A stretch of 64,000 nt of DNA from positions 434,001 through 498,000 of the forward strand of contig RAZE01000001.1 in NCBI GenBank assembly GCA_003611955.1. Reading direction: 5' to 3'. Positions 8,136-16,167 of the stretch are shown piece after piece; positions within the stretch are counted from its first letter, which is position 1, and each line of letters opens with the position of its first letter. The notes below the pieces were generated by a model. It saw only the letters and a list, made by a program, of their open reading frames with translations. It made no database searches and was not told where the DNA came from. The stretch is from a bacterium 1XD8-76. GTDB taxonomy: Bacteria; Bacillota; Clostridia; Lachnospirales; Lachnospiraceae. The position numbers and the translations under genes are program-made.

Positions 8136-8222
8136 GGATTCTGCGAAAAATGGCAAAGTTGACTTTTCTTCCAAAAAGAGTAAAATAGGGAAAAATCGGT
8201 AATGACAGAAAGGGAGCTTTTT

Positions 8223-8867
8223 ATGCGTTTACGAAATATTCCCGGGGCCAGAGAGGCGATCGGAACCAGCGAATATGTGATTCCGGAGGAGAATGAGTGT
8301 GCCGGAAAGTGGAGGGAAATTTTCGGAGAGGAAAAGCCGGTTCATATAGAGATAGGCACAGGCAAAGGGCGGTTTTTGACGGAGCTTGCTGCGGCGAATC
8401 CGGAAGTCAGCTATGTGGGGATAGAGAAGTATTCCAGCGTACTTTTCCGGGCGATTCAGAAGATGGAGGAAAATCCTCTTCCCAATGTTCGATTTATCCG
8501 CATGGAGGCTGAACATATCCTGCGCTATTTTGCGGAGGGTGAGGTGGAGCGGGTCTACCTGAACTTCTCCGATCCCTGGCCGAAGGAGCGCCACGCGAAG
8601 AGAAGGCTGGTCTCGAGGGAATTTCTCGACCGCTACAGGGTGCTGCTGAAAGCCGGCGGTCATCTGGAGTTTAAGACGGACAACAGGGATCTGTTTGAGT
8701 TCGGCGTGGAGGAGACGGAGCCGGCGAAGTGGGAGATCCTGGAGATCACCCGCGATCTCCACCGCGATGCGAAAATGAATCAGGGAAATATAATGACGGA
8801 GTATGAGGAGAGGTTTTCCTCGAAGGGAAATCCGATCTGCAAGTATATCATCCGCCCGATAGTCTGA
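8223..8867 (+). CDS. trmB: tRNA (guanine-N7-)-methyltransferase
   Basis: A 214-residue SAM-dependent enzyme that methylates G46 of tRNA. The SAM-binding loop reads IEIGTGKGRF, and NFSDPWPKERHAKRRLV is the TrmB signature containing the catalytic Asp and the tRNA-contacting basic run. The ATG at 8223 was preferred over the one at 8202: AGGGAGC precedes it and the product then starts MRLRN, like the MRMRH start of other TrmB proteins, with matching length. The antiporter operon starts 15 bases after its stop, so trmB may be the first gene of that transcript. Confidence 0.93.
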   Translation: MRLRNIPGAREAIGTSEYVIPEENECAGKWREIFGEEKPVHIEIGTGKGRFLTELAAANPEVSYVGIEKYSSVLFRAIQKMEENPLPNVRFIRMEAEHILRYFAEGEVERVYLNFSDPWPKERHAKRRLVSREFLDRYRVLLKAGGHLEFKTDNRDLFEFGVEETEPAKWEILEITRDLHRDAKMNQGNIMTEYEERFSSKGNPICKYIIRPIV

Positions 8868-8882
8868 CAGGAGAAAAAGCAA

Positions 8883-9341
8883 ATGTTTATTTTACTGTTA
8901 CTGATCTGGTTTGTATTCAACGGAAAGATCACACCGGAAATCACGATGCTGGGGATCATCCTCTGCTCCTGCATCTACCTGTTTATGTGCAAATTTATGG
9001 GCTACAGTGTGAGGAAAGATATTGCGCTGATAAAAAAGAGCGTTTATTTCTTTTATTATATCGTTGTGCTGATCGTGGAGATCATAAAAGCGAATCTTCA
9101 GGTGATACATTTCGTGCTGAACGACAGGGAAATTGTGGAGCCGGTTATTGTGGAGCACAGGACGCGGTTAAGGACAAACCTTGGCAGGGTGATTCTGGCG
9201 AATTCGATTACGCTCACGCCGGGAACTATCACGGTATCCCTGGAGGGGAATGAGCTGGTGATCCACTGTCTGGACAGTACGATGGCAGAGGGAATCGAGG
9301 ATACCATCTTTGAGAGACTGTTGGAAAAGATGGAGGCATAG
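8883..9341 (+). CDS. mrpE: Mrp/Mnh antiporter subunit E
   Basis: A 152-residue membrane protein of the MrpE/MnhE (MbhA) family. Two N-terminal hydrophobic segments are followed by the family stretch ANSITLTPGTITVSLEGNELVIHCLD, which is the clearest hallmark. It is a small accessory subunit of the multi-subunit Na+/H+ antiporter. It opens a run of ten closely packed genes in the same direction; spacing to the next is 20 bases. An AGGAG ribosome site precedes the ATG. Confidence 0.92.
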   Translation: MFILLLLIWFVFNGKITPEITMLGIILCSCIYLFMCKFMGYSVRKDIALIKKSVYFFYYIVVLIVEIIKANLQVIHFVLNDREIVEPVIVEHRTRLRTNLGRVILANSITLTPGTITVSLEGNELVIHCLDSTMAEGIEDTIFERLLEKMEA

Positions 9342-9361
9342 AGCAGGGAGCGAGGCGGAGG

Positions 9362-9706
9362 ATGGAACTGGTACAACAATATTCCGGAGTTTTTCATATT
9401 CTTATAGTGATATTGGCGCTGTTGACAATACTTTGTCTGATCAGGGCAGTGAAGGGGCCGACGATCGCGGACAGACTGGTCGCGGTAAACATGATGGGGA
9501 CGATCGTGATGGTCATTATCGCGATATTGGCGCTGTTGATGAGGGAGGACTATCTGGTGGATATCTGCCTGATCTATGCGATGATCAGCTTCCTTGCGGT
9601 GGTAGTGTTGACAAAGGTATATACAGGGGTATATATCGAATACAGAGAATTGCAGGAAAAGAGGAGAAGGCGGAAGAAAGATACAGGGGAGGATCAGGCG
9701 TTATGA
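9362..9706 (+). CDS. mrpF: Mrp/Mnh antiporter subunit F
   Basis: A 114-residue protein of the MrpF (MbhB) family with three membrane segments. The hallmark RAVKGPTIADRLVAVNMMGT is present, followed by a conserved membrane Asp in EDYLVDICLIYAMISFLAVV. The C-terminal 20 residues are strongly basic and cytoplasmic. Its stop overlaps the start of the next gene (ATGA). Confidence 0.92.
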   Translation: MELVQQYSGVFHILIVILALLTILCLIRAVKGPTIADRLVAVNMMGTIVMVIIAILALLMREDYLVDICLIYAMISFLAVVVLTKVYTGVYIEYRELQEKRRRRKKDTGEDQAL

Positions 9707-10029
9707 TATCTGAATGGATAAGATTTATTTTGGGAGTGGGACTTCTGGTGATCGGCGTAGTCACTTTTGCTCTGGAAGTTCTGGGTGTCTTCCGGTTTAA
9801 ATATGTTCTGAACAGAATGCATGCGGCGGCGATCGGCGATACGCTGGGGATCGGCTCCTCGCTGGCAGGTCTGATGATCCTGTTCGGCTTTCAATTCGTC
9901 ACGCTGAAACTGGTTCTTGTGGTTATTTTTCTTTGGTGCGCGTCGCCCGTGTCCTCCCATCTGATCTCAAGGCTGGAATGTACGGTCAACGAAGATCTTA
10001 AGAAATACTGTGAAGTAAAATCGAAATAA
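9703..10029 (+). CDS. mrpG: Mrp/Mnh antiporter subunit G
   Basis: A 108-residue membrane protein of the MrpG (MbhC) family with three hydrophobic segments. The family mark is the stretch YVLNRMHAAAIGDTLGIGSS, and the C-terminus contains PVSSHLISR. The ATG at 9703 overlaps the mrpF stop and follows GGGGAGGA. The frame is open for 130 codons further upstream, but that part is an mrpF/mrpE shadow. Confidence 0.92.
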   Translation: MISEWIRFILGVGLLVIGVVTFALEVLGVFRFKYVLNRMHAAAIGDTLGIGSSLAGLMILFGFQFVTLKLVLVVIFLWCASPVSSHLISRLECTVNEDLKKYCEVKSK

Positions 10030-10044
10030 AAAGGAGAGGTGAAA

Positions 10045-10305
10045 ATGCAGATTTTTCAATATATCCTGCTTGCATTTTTAGTGATCTGCGCCGTGTCGGT
10101 AAGTTTTTCAAAACGGCTTTTAAACTCCATTTTAATATTTATGTCCTACAGCCTGATCATGTCGATCATATGGATTTTGCTGGAGTCCCCGGATCTCGCC
10201 ATCACGGAGGCGGCGGTGGGCGCCGGCGTCACGAGCGTGCTGTTTTTTGCGACGTTAAAAAAGATTCATGCCATGAGGGAGGAGGACGAGGATAGCCATG
10301 AGTAG
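10045..10305 (+). CDS. MbhD-like / MrpA C-terminal (DUF4040-type) subunit
   Basis: An 86-residue protein with three hydrophobic segments. SLIMSIIWILLESPDLAITEAAVGAGVTSVLFF is the signature of the MbhD/DUF4040 domain, which in Bacillus-type Mrp is part of the C-terminal end of MrpA. Here it is a separate gene, as in membrane-bound hydrogenase (Mbh) clusters. ATG at 10045 is preferred over GTG at 10039 because AGGAGAGG lies directly before the GTG. It overlaps the next gene by eight bases. Confidence 0.82.
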   Translation: MQIFQYILLAFLVICAVSVSFSKRLLNSILIFMSYSLIMSIIWILLESPDLAITEAAVGAGVTSVLFFATLKKIHAMREEDEDSHE

Positions 10306-11272
10306 ACTGATTCCCGAGGAAGAATACGGAAAACGGCCGATAGGGGCCCTCAGGCAGTGGATGGCCGGTATCAGAGATCCCTACCTCAACAACGTTGAGG
10401 CGAAAGCGAAAACGGGACAGGGCGAGGAGAGCGAGGAACAGCTGGAAGAATATCAGAGAGAAGTGCTCAGCGTTATCCGCAAAGCACATGATACCGCAAA
10501 TAATAACCAGTACACTCTGTTCCGAAAATTTTACAGGGCAGCGGCGTTAGTCTGCTGTCTGACGCTGACGGTGATGCTGTTTATCACGGTGGCTTACCTG
10601 CCGCCGGTGGGCAATGCCGGAAATCCGGCGCACAACGAGGTTGCCGCGAAATATATCGAGGACGGGATGCAGGACACCGGGGCGGTAAATATTGTCACGG
10701 GGATGATTCTGGACTACCGCGCTTTCGATACATTCGGGGAGTCCAACGTTCTGTTTATCGCCACCTGCACCGTGCTGATCCTGATGCGGAATGACAAAAA
10801 GAAGGGCGGGGGCAGCGCGGAGGAAGAGGAGCGGCAGGACAGCTTTTATGAGCCGAAGAGCGATAAGATTTTGCAGACGTCGGCGATGATACTGGTGCCG
10901 TTTATTATACTCTTCGGAATCTACGTGATACTCAACGGGCATCTCTCGCCGGGCGGCGGCTTTTCCGGCGGCGCCATCATCGGGGCGGGGCTGATTTTAT
11001 ATCTGAACGCCTTCGGCTTTGAGAAGACGGAAAAGTTTTTTACCGCAAAGACATACAAGTGGATCAGCTTCTGTTCGCTCAGTTTTTACTGCATTGCGAA
11101 AAGTTACTCTTTCTACACGGGGGCGCATCACCTGGAGAGCGGGATACCGCTGGGAACACCGGGAGATATCCTGAGCAGCGGGCTGATTCTGCCGCTCAAT
11201 ATCTGCGTCGGTCTGGTGGTGGCGTGCACGATGTACGCGTTCTTTGTGTTGTTCCGCAAGGGAGGGTTTTAG
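10298..11272 (+). CDS. Fused MbhE-like plus MrpB antiporter subunit
   Basis: A 324-residue protein with three parts. Residues 1-80 are a hydrophilic N-terminal extension with no recognised domain. Residues about 85-170 resemble MbhE (one membrane segment, a periplasmic loop, then LDYRAFDTFGESNVLF, which is the family's DxRxFDTxGE mark). Residues 195-324 are MrpB/MnhB with YVILNGHLSPGGGFSGGAIIG and further membrane segments. The MbhE part belongs to MrpA in Bacillus-type antiporters, so the join of E and B is a distinctive feature. It overlaps the upstream gene and lies three bases before mrpC. Confidence 0.85.
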   Translation: MSRLIPEEEYGKRPIGALRQWMAGIRDPYLNNVEAKAKTGQGEESEEQLEEYQREVLSVIRKAHDTANNNQYTLFRKFYRAAALVCCLTLTVMLFITVAYLPPVGNAGNPAHNEVAAKYIEDGMQDTGAVNIVTGMILDYRAFDTFGESNVLFIATCTVLILMRNDKKKGGGSAEEEERQDSFYEPKSDKILQTSAMILVPFIILFGIYVILNGHLSPGGGFSGGAIIGAGLILYLNAFGFEKTEKFFTAKTYKWISFCSLSFYCIAKSYSFYTGAHHLESGIPLGTPGDILSSGLILPLNICVGLVVACTMYAFFVLFRKGGF

Positions 11273-11274
11273 AT

Positions 11275-11652
11275 ATGCTGGAGACAAATTTTCTGGTAAA
11301 CTACGGGGAAGAGGTTGCAATACTGCTGTTCGGTATCGGTTTTGCAAATCTTCTGATTCAGAAAAACCTGATCAAAAAGGTTATCGGCCTGAATATTATG
11401 GATACGGCAGTATACCTGTTTCTGGCGGAAAAGGGATATATTGCCGGCAGAGCGGCGCCCATCGTGGTGGACGGAGTGCAGGAAGTGGAGGCCTACATCA
11501 ACCCCATTCCCAGCGGCCTTGTGCTGACAGGAATTGTGGTATCGGTGTCGGTGACGGCGCTGATACTCTCGCTGACAGTGCGTTTATACCAGAGATACCA
11601 TACGCTGGATCTGGATGAGATCTCCATGCAGCTGAGGAAGGAGGGGCTTTGA
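11275..11652 (+). CDS. mrpC: Mrp/Mnh antiporter subunit C (NuoK-like)
   Basis: A 125-residue NuoK/MrpC-like protein with three membrane segments. NLIKKVIGLNIMDTAVYLF carries the family's conserved region, and IPSGLVLTGIVVSVSVTALILSL the last helix. Its stop codon overlaps the start of the next gene (TGATG). An AGGGAGGG ribosome site precedes the ATG at 11275; the frame is open upstream but that portion is a shadow of the previous gene. Confidence 0.92.
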   Translation: MLETNFLVNYGEEVAILLFGIGFANLLIQKNLIKKVIGLNIMDTAVYLFLAEKGYIAGRAAPIVVDGVQEVEAYINPIPSGLVLTGIVVSVSVTALILSLTVRLYQRYHTLDLDEISMQLRKEGL

Positions 11653-13166
11653 TGGACTTTATACAGAATGTGCCCTTTTTCTCGATTATGATCTCCATGT
11701 TTTCGGGCATTGTCTCCTCGGTCCTTTCCGAGAAATGGGCAAAGCGGCTGAATACGGCGGCGATCCTTGTGGTCGGCATAATGTCCGGTGCGCTGCTTGT
11801 CTATTTCTGCAGTACGGGAATCGGCAGCTATATCTTTATGATGGGGCATTTCCCCGCGCCCTGGGGAAATGAGATTCGTGCCGGAGTGCTGGAGGCAGGC
11901 ATGGCGATGTTTTTCTGTATCGTGATGCTGCTGTCCATGACCGGCGGCAGAAAGAAACTGTTCGACGAGGTGGAGTATACCAAACACAATATTTATTATA
12001 TTCTGGTGGATATGATGCTCAGTTCTTTGCTGGCGCTTATTTACACCAACGACCTTTTTACGGCATATGTCTTTGTGGAGATCAATACGATCGCGGCCTG
12101 CGGCCTGATCATGATCCGGCAGAACGGCAGAACGATAGAGGCGGCAGTCCGCTATATGATCATGAGCCTTTTAGGCTCCGGTCTTTTGCTGATGGGCATC
12201 TGTATGCTCTATGACCTGACCGGACATCTGCTGATGAGCAATATAAAGGAGGCCATGGCGGAGATCATGGCAAACGGCACATACCGGATACCGATGTTAG
12301 TGACGGTGGGCATTATGACGATCGGGCTTGCGATCAAAAGCGCCCTGTTTCCCTGTCACGCCTGGCTGCCGGACGCATACGGGTACTCCACGGTATCCTC
12401 GGCGGCGATGCTGTCCTCCTTAGTGTCGAAAGGTTACATCTTTCTGCTGATCAAGATTTTTTACAGAGTCATCGGTCTGGATATTATTTACAGCAGTCAT
12501 ATTATCGGTATACTTTTTATATTTGGACTGTGCGGTATGCTGTTCGGCTCTTTCAGCGCGATCGGCGAGAAGGACATCCGGAGGATGATCGCGTTCTCCT
12601 CGGTGGCGCAGATCGGCTATATTTACATGGGCTTCGGTCTGGGGATGAAGGAGGGCATGGTTGCCAGTGTCTACCACATTCTCGTACATGCGGCGACAAA
12701 ATCGCTGCTGTTTATCAGTGCCATCGGACTGACGGATGTGTCTGCCGGCAGCAGGAGTTTCTTTGCGCTGAACGGCTCGGGGTACCGCAACAGGATCGCG
12801 GGTATCGGTTTTGCGGTGGGCTCTCTGTCCATGGTCGGTATTCCGATCTTTTCCGGTTTTGTCAGCAAGCTGTTGTTTGCGAAGGCCGCGATCATCAATC
12901 CGACCTGGAAGATGTTTCCGACGGTGATCGTACTGGCGATCAGCACGATCCTGAACGCGATCTATTTCCTGAAGACGGTGATCCGTATCTATACGCCGGA
13001 GGATCCGGCGGTGGAAAAAGAGAAAGGTTTCTACTCTATCCGTTGGGAGGAGCAGAAGCTGTACACGGCGACGATCATTCTGTTTGTGGTTCTGAACCTG
13101 ATTTTGGGGATGAACTCCAGGCCGGTCATCCATCTGATAGAGACCGGACTTGCCAATTTTGCATAG
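11652..13166 (+). CDS. mrpD: Mrp antiporter subunit D / NuoN-like proton-translocating subunit (large subunit 1)
   Basis: A 504-residue protein with about 14 predicted membrane helices, of the proton-conducting transporter family shared by MrpA, MrpD and NuoL/M/N. The charged residues of the proton path are in place: Glu in AYVFVEINTIA, Lys in IKSALFPCHAWLPDAY, and Lys in HAATKSLLF. The position directly after mrpC corresponds to MrpD (MbhH). It is the first of four large subunits in a row. Confidence 0.9.
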   Translation: MDFIQNVPFFSIMISMFSGIVSSVLSEKWAKRLNTAAILVVGIMSGALLVYFCSTGIGSYIFMMGHFPAPWGNEIRAGVLEAGMAMFFCIVMLLSMTGGRKKLFDEVEYTKHNIYYILVDMMLSSLLALIYTNDLFTAYVFVEINTIAACGLIMIRQNGRTIEAAVRYMIMSLLGSGLLLMGICMLYDLTGHLLMSNIKEAMAEIMANGTYRIPMLVTVGIMTIGLAIKSALFPCHAWLPDAYGYSTVSSAAMLSSLVSKGYIFLLIKIFYRVIGLDIIYSSHIIGILFIFGLCGMLFGSFSAIGEKDIRRMIAFSSVAQIGYIYMGFGLGMKEGMVASVYHILVHAATKSLLFISAIGLTDVSAGSRSFFALNGSGYRNRIAGIGFAVGSLSMVGIPIFSGFVSKLLFAKAAIINPTWKMFPTVIVLAISTILNAIYFLKTVIRIYTPEDPAVEKEKGFYSIRWEEQKLYTATIILFVVLNLILGMNSRPVIHLIETGLANFA

Positions 13167-13183
13167 AGGAGAAACAAAGTACT

Positions 13184-14662
13184 GTGAATGTTTCAATGAT
13201 CATTTTAGTGACGATATTTTTTCCCATATTTCTCGGAGCCGCTATCCTGTTCGTGCCGGAGTTTCGTTCCAGGAACCATTTGCTCGCCGTGGAGGGGGCG
13301 GGGCTTGTGATCACCGCTGTTCTTACGGGGTGTACGCTGGGAAGCGGTGAGACGGAGCTTTTTTTATTCCGGCTGGGGGATAAGCTGGATATCTATTTTC
13401 ATCCGGACAGTCTAGGGCGGATATTCGCGGCCGTTGTGACCATCGTCTGGGTGTTTGCGGGTTTCTATTCCTTTGAATATATGGAGCATGAGAGGGAGGA
13501 GAAGCGGTATTTCGGCTTTTATCTGATGGCCTTTGGCGTGGTGCTGGCGCTTAGCTTCGCGGGCAATATTGTAACCTATTACCTGTTTTATGAACTGATG
13601 ACGTTGTTCTCCGTGCCTCTTGTGCTGCATTCCCGGACAAAGGAGGCGGTCATGGGCGGTCTGAAGTATCTGTTTTATTCCCTGTGCGGCGCGTACATGG
13701 TGCTGCTGGGCATATACTTTTTAAATAAGTACGCGGATACCTTAAACTTTACGGCGGGAGGAGCGCTGAACAGGGAGCTGACAGCGGGAAATGAGAAGAC
13801 GCTGCTTATTGTTGTATTCTTTATGCTTCTGGGCTTTGGTGTGAAGGCGGGCATGTTTCCGATGCACGCATGGCTTCCCACCGCCCATCCGGTGGCGCCC
13901 GCGCCTGCCAGCGCGATACTCTCCGGGCTGATCGTGAAGGCGGGTGTGTTGGGAATTATTCGCACAGTATACTTTTTATTCGGAGAATCCTTTATCAGGG
14001 GAACCTGGGTGCAGACTGCGTGGCTGACATTGACATTAATTACGATCTTCATGGGTTCCGTGCTGGCATACCGGGAAAAAGTTATGAAAAAAAGGCTGGC
14101 CTATTCCACGGTAAGCCAGGTTTCCTATATCCTCTTCGGACTTGCTCTGTTAGAGCCCTCCGCCATGACCGGCGCGCTGCTCCACGTGGTGTTCCATGCG
14201 TTTATCAAAGTGATGCTGTTTTTGTCTGCGGGGGCGATCATCTACAGAACCGGGAGGACAGGCGTGGATGATATGACGGGGATCGGCAAGGAGATGCCCG
14301 TCACGATATGGTGTTACACATTTGCCTCGCTGGCGCTGGTCGGCATTCCTCCTGCCAGCGGTTTTATCAGCAAATGGCATCTCGCAGTCGGCGCCCTGGG
14401 GTCCGGAACTGGTATCTTCACCTGGCTCGGGCCTGTGGTTCTGCTGGTCTCCGCGCTGCTGACCGCGGGATATCTGCTTCCCGTCACGGTAAAAGGGTTT
14501 CTGCCGGGGGCTGATTTTGACTGTGGGAATCTGCAGAAAAAGGAGCCGAACCTGTGGATGGTTGTTCCGCTTATCATATTTGCGGCGATGTCGATACTGC
14601 TCGGGGTATTCCCGAATCCTTTGACGGAGTATATTCGGACGATCGTCAGTGCGGTGCTATAG
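13184..14662 (+). CDS. NuoM/MrpD-like proton-translocating subunit (large subunit 2)
   Basis: A 492-residue, 14-helix protein of the same family. Key residues are Glu in YYLFYELMTLFSVPLV, Lys in GVKAGMFPMHAWLPTAHP, and Lys in HAFIKVMLFL. GTG at 13184 is proposed as the start because AGAGGAGAAA lies about 10 bases before it, while the first ATG (13196) is too far away. The family stretch HPVAPAPASAILSGLIVKAG resembles hydrogenase-associated (Mbh/Hyf/Ech-like) subunits more than classical MrpD, which is an impression from motif reading. Confidence 0.88.
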   Translation: MNVSMIILVTIFFPIFLGAAILFVPEFRSRNHLLAVEGAGLVITAVLTGCTLGSGETELFLFRLGDKLDIYFHPDSLGRIFAAVVTIVWVFAGFYSFEYMEHEREEKRYFGFYLMAFGVVLALSFAGNIVTYYLFYELMTLFSVPLVLHSRTKEAVMGGLKYLFYSLCGAYMVLLGIYFLNKYADTLNFTAGGALNRELTAGNEKTLLIVVFFMLLGFGVKAGMFPMHAWLPTAHPVAPAPASAILSGLIVKAGVLGIIRTVYFLFGESFIRGTWVQTAWLTLTLITIFMGSVLAYREKVMKKRLAYSTVSQVSYILFGLALLEPSAMTGALLHVVFHAFIKVMLFLSAGAIIYRTGRTGVDDMTGIGKEMPVTIWCYTFASLALVGIPPASGFISKWHLAVGALGSGTGIFTWLGPVVLLVSALLTAGYLLPVTVKGFLPGADFDCGNLQKKEPNLWMVVPLIIFAAMSILLGVFPNPLTEYIRTIVSAVL

Positions 14663-14674
14663 GAGAGATTGACT

Positions 14675-16150
14675 ATGAGCGAATACTGGATTTTGGCGGC
14701 CATCCTCCTGCCGGTCATCGGCGGGGTGCTGACGCCGCTTCTCCCTTTTAAAAACAGAAAAACAATGATGTGGTATCTGGAGACAGTCATGCTGGTTACT
14801 TCCGCCATCGTCTGGAAGCTGATCTTAGGCGGGACGACGGAGGTGTTTCATATCGTTCACTTCGTGGAAGATCTGTCGATCTCTTTCAAGATCGACGGCA
14901 TGTCGATGATCTTCGCGGGGTTAGTATCTCTGCTGTGGCCGCCGGCGGTGCTTTACTCCTTTGAGTATATGGAGAGGGAGGAGCGGGAAAAGATATTTTT
15001 CATGTTCTACAGCACGACGTACGGCATTACGCTGGGCATCGCTTTTGCCTCGGATCTGCTGTCCATGTACTTTTTCTACGAACTTTTGACCTTGTCCACG
15101 GTGCCGCTGGTGCTGCATACTCTGAAGCGGGAAGCGGTTCTGGCGTCGAGAAAGTATCTGTACTATTCGATCGGCGGCGCGGCTTTCGCGATGATAGGGC
15201 TGGTGTTTGTCATCATCTACGGCGTGACCTGCGAGTTCCAGATGGGCGGCGCTCTGAATATGGCGCTGATCGGGGACCGGAAGAATCTGCTGCTTTGGGT
15301 GTATCTGCTCGCCTTTATGGGGTTTGGCGTGAAGGCGGCGATGTGGCCAATGGGTTCCTGGCTGCCGGATGCCGGTGTGGCGCCGACGCCGGTGACGGCT
15401 CTGCTGCATGCGGTGGCTGTTGTGAAAGCAGGGGTTTTCGCGATGATTCGATTGACCTACTACAGTTTCGGAACTTCTTTTCTGCGCGGCACATGGGCTC
15501 AGAATGTGGTGATGGGTTTCGCGATGTTCACAATCCTTTACGGCTGCAGTATGGCGGTGAAGGAGACGCATTTTAAGAGGCGGCTGGCCTATTCCACGAT
15601 CAGCAATCTGTCGTATGTCATTTTCGGCATCACGCTGATGACGCCCCTCGGTCTGGCGGGGGCGCTTTGCCATCTGGTGTGCCATGCGGTGATGAAGATC
15701 AACGCCTTCTTCTGTGCCGGGGCGTTTATGCAGAAGACAGGGAAAAGCTATATCTATGAGGTGGAGGGCGTCGGCAGAAAGATGCCGGTCGTGTTCGGCT
15801 GCTTTACGGTGTCCGCGCTTGGTCTGATGGGCACGCCGGGACTTGCCGGTTTTATCAGCAAGTGGAATCTGGCGTCGGCTGCGGTGGAGAGCATGAATGT
15901 GCAGGCGTATTTTGGAATCGGCTGCATTCTGGTATCGGCGCTTCTGACGGCGATCTATATGATGGGTACGGTGATTCACGCCTTCTTCCCGTGGAAAGAT
16001 TTTGACTACGGCACGCTTGCGGGCGTGACGGATCCGGGGTGGAGAATGTGTGTGCCGCTCCTTGTATTTTCGGTCAGTACTGTGGTTCTGGGGGTGTTTT
16101 CCGGGCCGCTGGTGAATTTTTTCCGGGCCGTTGCGGCGGGGGTTTACTGA
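14675..16150 (+). CDS. Divergent proton-translocating subunit (large subunit 3)
   Basis: A 491-residue, 14-helix member of the same family. The helix-5 Glu is kept (YFFYELLTLSTVPLV) and so is the Lys of GVKAAMWPMGSWLPDAG. The usual HAWLP has become GSWLP, so the histidine at that point is lost. HAVMKINAFF keeps the later Lys. The flow of helices and length are otherwise normal. It may be a pump with changed coupling or a structural subunit. TTG at 14669 is possible but ATG at 14675 fits the AGGAGAG site better. Confidence 0.86.
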   Translation: MSEYWILAAILLPVIGGVLTPLLPFKNRKTMMWYLETVMLVTSAIVWKLILGGTTEVFHIVHFVEDLSISFKIDGMSMIFAGLVSLLWPPAVLYSFEYMEREEREKIFFMFYSTTYGITLGIAFASDLLSMYFFYELLTLSTVPLVLHTLKREAVLASRKYLYYSIGGAAFAMIGLVFVIIYGVTCEFQMGGALNMALIGDRKNLLLWVYLLAFMGFGVKAAMWPMGSWLPDAGVAPTPVTALLHAVAVVKAGVFAMIRLTYYSFGTSFLRGTWAQNVVMGFAMFTILYGCSMAVKETHFKRRLAYSTISNLSYVIFGITLMTPLGLAGALCHLVCHAVMKINAFFCAGAFMQKTGKSYIYEVEGVGRKMPVVFGCFTVSALGLMGTPGLAGFISKWNLASAAVESMNVQAYFGIGCILVSALLTAIYMMGTVIHAFFPWKDFDYGTLAGVTDPGWRMCVPLLVFSVSTVVLGVFSGPLVNFFRAVAAGVY

Positions 16151-16167
16151 AAGGGGGGGAGGTCTCC

